Shown here: one piece after another, positions 1-5,050 of the stretch
How positions within the stretch are numbered: the first letter of the stretch is position 1
Layout: every line of letters begins with the position of its first letter
DNA from: CAZFQG01 sp964520785
GTDB taxonomy: Bacteria; Planctomycetota; Planctomycetia; Pirellulales; Thermoguttaceae
Assembly (NCBI GenBank): GCA_964520785.1
Contig: CAZFQG010000158.1
Location: forward strand, 1-15,283
Length of the DNA stretch: 15,283 nucleotides
Direction: 5' to 3'
Made by a program: the position numbers and the translations under genes
Notes under the pieces: generated by a model
What the model was told of the DNA's origin: nothing
The model's input: the letters and a program-made list of their open reading frames with translations, nothing else
Database searches by the model: none

Positions 1-1
1 C

Positions 2-721
2 ATTGAGAAGGAGGGGTTCAACGAACTGTTCAAGGCCGTGAAGTTGGCCGAACGGTACGATCTGGCCATCATGAGCAGTAAGGGTCAATCGGTTATCGCG
101 GCGCGGCGACTCGTTGACGAACTATGCGCCGTGGACGACGGTGTGCCGCTACTTGTTGCGCACGACTTCGACAAGGCGGGGCTGGAAATCTCGCAAAACC
201 TGACGGCCGTGTCCGAGGCCGCGCGAGAGAGCAACCGGGTTCGCTACGAATTCGCCAATGACGTCAATGTAATTGACCTGGGAATCCGCCTGGCCGACGT
301 CCAGAAGTGGGGACTTGAGTCGGAGCAGGTTTCTTTCAAGGGTGATTTCGGATGCGATTCCATCGCCACACGCGAGGAGCAAGAGTTCCTACGCGGCAAT
401 CAGCGCGTCGAGCTGAACGCCTTCACGTCCGAGAGATTCATCGCTTGGATTGAGTCCAAACTCCAAGAGCACGGCATCGAGAAGGTGATTCCCGACACCG
501 ACACGCTGGCCGACGCGTATCGGCGCGCGTACCTCATTGCCTCCATCAACCGTCGCGTCGATGATATCTTGTACGAAGCGCAGCGGGAGTCCGACGAAGT
601 GGCAGTTCCGAAGAATCTGTCGGACCAAATCAAGCGGATGATCGAAAAGGATCCCGCCCACCCCTGGGATGCGGTTCTCGCGGAGATCGCGGAGGAACAG
701 TTGCGGAAAAAAGCATGCTAA
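2..721 (+). CDS. Spo11/topoisomerase VI-A-like TOPRIM protein, C-terminal part (5' end outside window)
   Basis: The frame is open from base 2, so the gene starts outside the window; the GTG at 38 is internal because conserved residues lie before it. The visible 239 residues begin with IEKEGFNELF, the acidic first TOPRIM motif, and continue to LVAHDFDKAG at about residues 51-60, a DxDxxG metal-binding motif. Between them lies a Rossmann-like strand/helix stretch (DLAIMSSKGQS). This arrangement matches the TOPRIM half of Spo11/Topo VI subunit A-like proteins, which bind Mg2+ for DNA cleavage. The winged-helix domain with the catalytic tyrosine would be N-terminal and is not visible. The C-terminal half is helical and charged and ends EEQLRKKAC. 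In this family a GHKL-ATPase partner is often encoded upstream, but that cannot be checked here. The gene's last 30 bases are repeated immediately downstream. The TOPRIM call is strong; the exact subfamily is uncertain. Confidence 0.78.
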   Translation: MEKEGFNELFKAVKLAERYDLAIMSSKGQSVIAARRLVDELCAVDDGVPLLVAHDFDKAGLEISQNLTAVSEAARESNRVRYEFANDVNVIDLGIRLADVQKWGLESEQVSFKGDFGCDSIATREEQEFLRGNQRVELNAFTSERFIAWIESKLQEHGIEKVIPDTDTLADAYRRAYLIASINRRVDDILYEAQRESDEVAVPKNLSDQIKRMIEKDPAHPWDAVLAEIAEEQLRKKAC

Positions 722-823
722 TCCCGGGCAGAGGAGGTTGCAGTTTTTTACAAATTGAAGAACACCTACGGAAAAAATGCTAAATTCCGGGAATCGATGA
801 ATTGGAGTTTTTTACAAATTGAA
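692..823 (+). repeat. Tandem ~65-bp direct repeat duplicating the gene tail
   Basis: Unit 1 (692-756) holds the last ten codons of the TOPRIM gene, encoding EEQLRKKAC and a TAA, plus 35 bases of 3' flank. Unit 2 (757 to about 820) starts with codons that would read EEHLRKKC and TAA, followed by a matching flank. Both units end with the 18-base AGTTTTTTACAAATTGAA, at 742-759 and 806-823, exactly 64 bases apart. The inner parts are diverged with small indels, so the duplication is not very recent or is a remnant of a second gene copy. Confidence 0.75.
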
Positions 824-837
824 CCCTTAGACGCCGG

Positions 838-1665
838 ATGGCCAGATACCGACAAAAACCGACCGGGTGCCCCACATACCTCCTGCCGTCGGATTTCGAC
901 GCAGAGGGCGTTGTAGGGTCCCTGAAGGCCGACTCCGCGCGGTGGTTGGTATCGACCGCCCTTCGCAAGCTGGCCGTCCGTGACGTGGATGCGCGTGGTT
1001 TCGCGGTTCTTTCGTCGACGATCCTCGAACGGGTGATGGGGCGTGGGTATGCTGGGATCGTCCGGGCACTTGTGGACGCTGGGGTTCTGCTCCGCTCCCC
1101 GTATCGCGAGGGACGGAGCTTCGGTTATCGGCTCACGGACGAATATCTTGCCGGCAACCCGAGAATCGTCCCCGTCGCGAATCCAGTCATGCGAGACCGA
1201 CTGGAACGCGAGAGCGCCCGCTATGAGGCCGAGCAGATCGAACGACGCCTGCCGATTCACGACGCGCTGGACGAGGCCCAAAAGGCGTTGTCGATCCTTC
1301 CAGTCACCCGCGATGTCGTGGAACGCATGGACCGCAAAAGGAGACTATGCCAGCGAGTCCATGTCGACCGGCTCGAACGGGGAGAACTGCCATTGTCCAT
1401 TTCTTCAACCAACCGCCTGTTCAATGGCCTGTCCGGGGTGAAGTCCGACCTCCGCCAATTCGTCCGTCTGGATGGCGAGCGGATCGGTTGCGTCGATATT
1501 TCGAATAGCCAACCGGCCTTGCTGGGGAACCTTCTAATGCACGGCTTTCCCCACGAATGGGGTAAAAGGGTGCCTAACATAAAGATACACCGGCCGTCCC
1601 CCCCCCCCCCCCCCCCCGCCGGCCCCCCCCCCCCCCCCGCGCCCCGGGGGGGGGGGGGGGGCGGG
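838..1665 (+). CDS. Polymerase-palm-like protein, N-terminal part (cut by assembly gap)
   Basis: Start ATG at 838 is the first possible start after an in-frame stop at 820-822; no good ribosome-binding site precedes it. Residues about 55-105 look like a winged helix (FAVLSSTILERVMGRG ... SFGYRLTDEYL). Residues 185-230 contain STNRLFNGLSGVKSDLRQF and then GCVDISNSQPALLG. The latter resembles motif A of Pol A-type polymerases (DxSQxxLR) and of T7-type RNA polymerases, where the Asp binds metal; here it would be D220. Reliable coding stops near 1585, after which the reading becomes proline/glycine low complexity made by poly-C/poly-G runs, so the terminal residues before the Ns are artefactual. 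The continuation is the 3' part ending at 2141. The single-gene interpretation is well supported; the polymerase assignment is an inference from three short motifs. It could instead be a DNA-binding protein of unknown function. Confidence 0.55.
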
Positions 1666-1745
1666 NNNNNNNNNNGCCCGCCCGTCCGTCCCTGCTCCCC
1701 CGCCCTGTCCCGTCGTCTGCTGCCTGCTCGTCGTTCTACTCCGTT
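1590..1745. other. Scaffold gap with homopolymer artefact (10 Ns at 1666-1675)
   Basis: Runs of C (about 1599-1638), then G (about 1645-1665), then ten Ns and a C/T-rich stretch up to about 1745 interrupt an otherwise normal coding gene. Homopolymers of this kind next to Ns are typical of low-quality read ends at a scaffold join. The true length of missing sequence is unknown, so the different reading frames on either side do not indicate a frameshift. Confidence 0.9.
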
Positions 1746-2141
1746 GCTGTTTCGGGGACTCTCTATGACGAATTGGCGGAGTCCTTCGCTGGAGACCGTC
1801 CGTTCGTGAAGAAGAGGGTCATGGTGGACGTGCTGGCGAAGAAGGGAACGTATCAGTCGGACGTGGAGAACGAGTTTCGGCGGCGGTTCCCGGCAGTCTG
1901 GGAAGCCATTCAGAGAATCAACGAGACGTCGCATTGCAACCTAATTCGACTGCTGCAACGTCTCGAAGCGTGGTTCGTGATTGAACGAGTGTCGCCGAGA
2001 CTGGTGGACCGACTGCCCATAGTGACGCTTCACGACGCGGTCTACGCCCCGGTTCACGACCTGGGCCCAGTGGAAGACGCATTCCGAGAGACGTTGGCGG
2101 AGATCGGCTGGCGATTGGCGCTCAAGCCGGAGGAGTACTGA
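1743..2141 (+). CDS. Polymerase-palm-like protein, C-terminal part (continues gene begun at 838)
   Basis: The frame is open leftward into the gap; the credible protein begins around SGTLYDELAESF (about 1752), so the TTG at 1773 is not a true start. Two further motifs are visible. The first is RPFVKKRVMVDVLAKKG (1797-1847), with spaced basic residues like motif B (RxxxKxxxYG; T7 RNA polymerase has TKRSVMTLAYG). The second is LPIVTLHDAVYAP (2014-2052), like motif C (HDE in Pol A, IHDSFGTIP in T7 RNA polymerase), where the Asp binds the second metal. Between them, NLIRLLQRLEAWFVIERV resembles the Q-x-x-E helix seen before motif C. Motif order A-B-C across both halves supports one single-subunit polymerase-like palm. 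No known replication partner is adjacent apart from the upstream TOPRIM gene. The fold assignment needs profile search; the gene itself is convincing. Confidence 0.55.
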   Translation, partial: VAVSGTLYDELAESFAGDRPFVKKRVMVDVLAKKGTYQSDVENEFRRRFPAVWEAIQRINETSHCNLIRLLQRLEAWFVIERVSPRLVDRLPIVTLHDAVYAPVHDLGPVEDAFRETLAEIGWRLALKPEEY

Positions 2142-2677
2142 GCCACGGACGCGAAGACATGACCATGAGAAGCAACACCCCCCGGAAGAGCATCAGACAT
2201 TGCATACCCATCGAACAGGGGATGAACTACCAGCCCCCGCAGGCGCGAAAGCCGAATTCTGCCCTCCTCCCCCGCTTCTAGGCTGGCCACTACCCTCCAA
2301 CCCTACCCTCCAACCGCGAAGCTGCTTACCCACAAAGAGGGGTGTATCGCGACTTTTTGCCAAACTCTTGGGGGGAAGGCGCGAGGATTACACCCCTTAC
2401 CCGGTCAAAACGTTTTTCCCCAGAAGACGTGCGAGGTTGGCCGATGACCAACCATCTCGATCTCAAACGCGCGAACGAACACCCTGGTCTTCCGCGACTC
2501 ATGCCGTTCTAGTGTTATCTACCCAATTTCCCATAATTTAACTTCGGGAAATTTCCATTTGGCATGCACAGATCGGGGGGATCAGCGGCCTATGGGGTTG
2601 TAAATAGCATTAGTATCGCTCCTGTGACCTGCTTGCAGGGGGCCAGCGATAGTTCCATGAAATCAGAGGAAGAACGA
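2142..2677. other. Non-coding stretch between polymerase-like and PEP-CTERM genes
   Basis: No convincing gene is seen. The stretch holds a 13-base-period tandem repeat (TACCCTCCAACC twice, 2291-2315), an inverted repeat AGGGGTGTA/TACACCCCT (2339-2347 and 2390-2398), and an AT-rich hairpin at 2525-2553. Short open frames here lack ribosome-binding sites and recognisable protein features. Confidence 0.6.
2525..2553. promoter_or_regulatory. AT-rich inverted repeat upstream of PEP-CTERM gene
   Basis: AATTTCCC (2525-2532) and GGGAAATT (2546-2553) form a perfect 8-bp stem with a 13-base AT-rich loop; GGAAATTTCC at 2547-2556 is also a 10-bp palindrome. It lies about 125 bases before the start at 2678, so it could be an operator or an end-of-transcript hairpin. 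No clear sigma-70 or sigma-54 promoter is recognisable beside it. Confidence 0.3.
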
Positions 2678-3271
2678 ATGTTGAAGCAAGCTCGACTACT
2701 GTTAGTTATTGTTGCCATCGGTGGGATTTCGCTTTGTGCGCAGGCCGATGCGAGTATCCTGGCCGGCGGAGGATTCGACGACGCGAATGACTTGGCTGCT
2801 TGGACCATCGGTGGGAACTCACTTCCGGTCATCAGTGGTGACGCTTTCGGCCTCGCGCCGCAAGCCGGTGACGGTTATCTCGCGTTCACGGGAAACAACG
2901 TAGTGGAAAACGGCTTTGCCTACCAAGATGTCGTTGTGACGAGCGGCCAATGGTATCGCCTTGAATTCTACTGGGGTGGAAGAGGAATAGGCGGTGCTCA
3001 AGTCACCGTTACAGCGGACGACGGGGGCGCATTGGTATCCGAGGAGTTCACAGCGAACACGATTGGGATTTGGACGCTAGCTAGTTATGATTTCCAGGCG
3101 GGCAACTCTCCCATTCGTATCCAATTTCAGGAGACTTCTGATAATAGTGTGAATAAGGGTCCTGGGATTGACAGCGTCTCACTGACTGCCATCCCCGAGC
3201 CTGCCACCTTCATCGTCTGGTCGTTGCTCGGAGGCCTGGGCATCTTTGTGACCTCTTGGCGGCGGCGATAG
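2678..3271 (+). CDS. Small secreted PEP-CTERM protein
   Basis: This 197-residue protein should be exported and then sorted by an exosortase. The ATG at 2678 is chosen because AGAGGAAG lies about 7 bases upstream and the protein then begins with a classic signal peptide: basic start (MLKQAR), hydrophobic core, cleavage near CAQADA (about residue 25). In-frame ATGs at 2564 and 2657 would bury it. The mature domain (about 26-170) is beta-rich with glycine and aromatic residues (QWYRLEFYWGG) and an ending PGIDSVSLT, typical of jelly-roll, carbohydrate-binding-like domains; the ligand is unknown. The C-terminus is the sorting signal: PEPATF, a hydrophobic segment and a terminal SWRRR (residues 173-197). 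A strong terminator follows at 3308, so the gene is probably monocistronic. No dockerin repeat is present, unlike the two neighbours on the other strand. Confidence 0.85.
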   Translation: MLKQARLLLVIVAIGGISLCAQADASILAGGGFDDANDLAAWTIGGNSLPVISGDAFGLAPQAGDGYLAFTGNNVVENGFAYQDVVVTSGQWYRLEFYWGGRGIGGAQVTVTADDGGALVSEEFTANTIGIWTLASYDFQAGNSPIRIQFQETSDNSVNKGPGIDSVSLTAIPEPATFIVWSLLGGLGIFVTSWRRR

Positions 3272-3307
3272 GCGGCATAGTCCCATTCGAGAGTCTCAAG
3301 TAACAAT

Positions 3308-3335
3308 ACCCGCGTCGAATCCGGCGCGGGTTTTT
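3308..3335 (+). terminator. Rho-independent terminator of the 2678 PEP-CTERM gene
   Basis: ACCCGCG (3308-3314) pairs with CGCGGGT (3325-3331) around a 10-base loop and runs directly into TTTTT (3331-3335). It begins 36 bases after the stop codon. Confidence 0.85.
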
Positions 3336-3554
3336 CATTGCGCTGCGGTAGCCCTACTCGGCAAGTCGTTTCGATGCAACGCCAATAGCTCGCAAAACTC
3401 GGATGCCACGCCGACGACGTCACCACGGCCGTCTCTCGCGTCCGGATTCAGCGGGATTGGTACCGGAGATGGATCGGAGCGGCGAAACGGATCGAGGAGC
3501 CGGTCGGGATGATCGGCGAATCGTCAAGGATGAAGTCACCTCGGGTCCGCGCAC

Positions 3555-3591
3555 AAAAAACCCGTCGTCTATTGGCGGACAGACGACGGGT
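3555..3591 (-). terminator. Minus-strand terminator-like hairpin 1 (perfect 11-bp stem)
   Basis: ACCCGTCGTCT (3560-3570) and AGACGACGGGT (3581-3591) are exact reverse complements around a 10-base loop. Read on the minus strand the stem is followed by a run of T (AAAAAA at 3555-3560 on +), the form of an intrinsic terminator for transcripts coming from 3947. Confidence 0.7.
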
Positions 3592-3603
3592 AACTCGTTC
3601 CAG

Positions 3604-3639
3604 AAAAGCCCGTCGTCAAGAGGACATATAGGCGACGGG
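3604..3639 (-). terminator. Minus-strand terminator-like hairpin 2
   Basis: CCCGTCG (3609-3615) pairs with CGACGGG (3633-3639); on the minus strand a short T run follows (AAAA at 3604-3607). The stem shares the CCCGTCG core with hairpin 1, 49 bases away. Confidence 0.5.
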
Positions 3640-3695
3640 GAATTCCAGCCTGAGAAAAGGTAGCTCACGATTAAACCAAGGGAAACCGCCGGTGG

Positions 3696-3748
3696 AAAAA
3701 AGAGACCCCGCCGCGTAAAGAAGGGTGTGTAAGAGCCGCGACGGGGTC
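3696..3748 (-). terminator. Minus-strand terminator-like hairpin 3
   Basis: GACCCCGCCGCG (3704-3715) faces CGCGACGGGGTC (3737-3748), a 12-bp stem with one mismatch. On the minus strand it is followed by a T run (AAAAAA at 3696-3701). It is the first of the three met by transcripts leaving the gene that ends at 3947, about 200 bases after its stop. Confidence 0.6.
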
Positions 3749-3946
3749 CTTCACTCGCTCTATTTCGATCCTAGTCGGTCGACCGGTCGCACGCCAGAGA
3801 TTCTCCCTATTCCAGGAGCGCCGCAGCGTTTCAAAGAGACGTTCGTATCGATTATAGGGAAAGTAGCCGGCCTCGGTGCCGTGCGCCCCTCCTCACGCCG
3901 TAGAATCACCGTTTACAATGGATAGACACGGCTCCTGGTAAAGGTC

Positions 3947-4837
3947 CTATCGTCGGCGTTGGAATGCGGCGAACACGGCTCCCACGAGTACGAATAGGCC
4001 CGCGATCGGTTCGGGAACGGTTGCACTGCCGGCTCCCCAGTTTGCATGGACGATGTCGAGATCGGCGCTGTTGACGAGTCCGTCGCCGTTGGCGTCGCCT
4101 CGGTTACCGTTGCCCGGGTCGACCGACTCGCCCCACCAGGCGCGGACGATGTCGAGATCACGGCTGTTTACGAACCCGTCGCCGTCGAGGTCGCCCGGAA
4201 TTGGGATTACGGGCTTCGATACGAAATCGACCAGGAGCGTCCCCGGTAAGACATGGCCAGCTTCCCTATCAAAGTGCGTACACATAAGTTCAAGGCTGTA
4301 GTCGCCGGTCTCCAACGTGAGCGGCACGACCCCTTCGAACGGTTTGCCGGGCCACGGAGAAGCGAATTGTAGCGAGTACAATGGCGAAGTTCCATCGACA
4401 TTAGTTAATTCCACCGAAATGCGCCCCGTCGCATCGATAACGAGGTCCCAACTCGAACGGCGCACTACGGAGAAGTCGAGCGTGAGATTGGCCCGACTTC
4501 CATAACCCATGCTGCTATCAAAATACCAACCACCGCACTTCATCTCAGTGGAAAACCCATCGCTATTGAGAGTTGCTGTTGCGGTGGCGTTGGACCCGCA
4601 ACTCGCGCCGATACACACGCCGTTTTGATACGCGTCACACCACTTTGCCTCGGCAGCCGCCGAATAATCTCCCGCTCCAGTTATCGGCGTAACCTGGCTA
4701 TCGGTAACGTCTTCAGCACGCGCCGAAGTCCCAATCGAGCCTTCATAGTCGCAAAGAACGCCAGCCCGCGCGGATAGCGGACACACGATCAAGGCAGAAA
4801 GAATCACAACTGCAAATCCAATGGTCATACGCCTCAT
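3947..4837 (-). CDS. Secreted dockerin-repeat PEP-CTERM protein
   Basis: This 296-residue protein has start ATG at 4837, supported by a perfect GGAGGT (4850-4845) seven bases upstream and a signal peptide from that Met (MRRMTIGFAVVILSALIV ... SARAG, cleavage near 25). The longer open frame to 4990 has neither. Residues about 26-210 form a beta-rich domain with several cysteines (CDAYQNGVCIGASC) that I do not recognise. Residues 215-268 hold two EF-hand-like dockerin repeats (GDLDGDGFVNSRDLDIV and GDANGDGLVNSADLDIV) with Asp/Asn at calcium-binding positions. The C-terminus is VPEPIAGLF, a hydrophobic segment and QRRR, a PEP-CTERM sorting signal. It should be exported, calcium-stabilised and processed by an exosortase. 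It follows the gene at 5051-7501 on the same strand after 213 bases, so it may have its own promoter. Confidence 0.82.
   Translation of the reverse strand: MRRMTIGFAVVILSALIVCPLSARAGVLCDYEGSIGTSARAEDVTDSQVTPITGAGDYSAAAEAKWCDAYQNGVCIGASCGSNATATATLNSDGFSTEMKCGGWYFDSSMGYGSRANLTLDFSVVRRSSWDLVIDATGRISVELTNVDGTSPLYSLQFASPWPGKPFEGVVPLTLETGDYSLELMCTHFDREAGHVLPGTLLVDFVSKPVIPIPGDLDGDGFVNSRDLDIVRAWWGESVDPGNGNRGDANGDGLVNSADLDIVHANWGAGSATVPEPIAGLFVLVGAVFAAFQRRR
4035..4195 (-). repeat. Dockerin DNA cassette, copy A (161 bp)
   Basis: Encodes the dockerin pair of the 3947-4837 gene. Against copy B the 65 bases 4131-4195 differ at only two positions by eye; the other half is close to copy C. All three copies have exactly the same length between the same end sequences. 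Confidence 0.75.
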
Positions 4838-4859
4838 AACATTTACCTCCACGAGTTGC

Positions 4860-4876
4860 CGGGCAAATCTTGCCCG
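4860..4876 (-). promoter_or_regulatory. Leader hairpin just before the ribosome-binding site of the 4837 gene
   Basis: CGGGCAA (4860-4866) and TTGCCCG (4870-4876) form a perfect 7-bp stem with a 3-base loop. In the minus-strand mRNA it ends ten bases before the GGAGGT Shine-Dalgarno, a position where it could influence translation or mRNA stability. No known riboswitch class is recognised. Confidence 0.4.
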
Positions 4877-5050
4877 TCCAGTAGTATGGTTTGGTGACAG
4901 TATTACTCCTCTGATAAAGACCCTACTGCAATTCCTCGCAGTCCTCGTGAGAACCGCAGGGAACATATCCCCTCTCTTCGCGAAGTACAAACAGCAGAGA
5001 TCTGAATCGACATTTCATTTCGCCCGCCGACTCCACAAGTCATGTGCTTT

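Larger units (their letters stand above)
3336..3946. other. Non-coding convergent region with serial hairpins
   Basis: No supported gene lies here; open frames on both strands are arginine-rich, lack ribosome-binding sites and overlap the hairpins. The region separates a + gene ending at 3271 from a - gene ending at 3947 and holds three hairpins (listed separately). CGGTCGACCG at 3776-3785 is a further 10-bp palindrome. Confidence 0.6.

Noticed and set aside
1596..1680. Poly-C/poly-G tract as a possible G-quadruplex or regulatory element
   Set aside because: It sits inside a coding gene next to ten Ns and is best explained as low-quality sequence at a scaffold join.
1773..2141. Independent small gene starting at TTG 1773
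   Set aside because: The protein is clearly the C-terminal continuation of the gene starting at 838; in-frame credible sequence extends upstream of 1773.
2159..2281. Possible 40-residue small protein after the polymerase-like gene
   Set aside because: No ribosome-binding site and no recognisable features; composition fits random non-coding sequence.
2555..2660. Possible sigma-54 promoter of the kind linked to PEP-CTERM genes
   Set aside because: The GG and GC elements cannot be placed with the required spacing; GTGACCTGCTTGCAG is too compressed.
3403..3925. Short arginine-rich open frames between the PEP-CTERM genes
   Set aside because: They overlap the terminator hairpins, lack ribosome-binding sites and show no domain.
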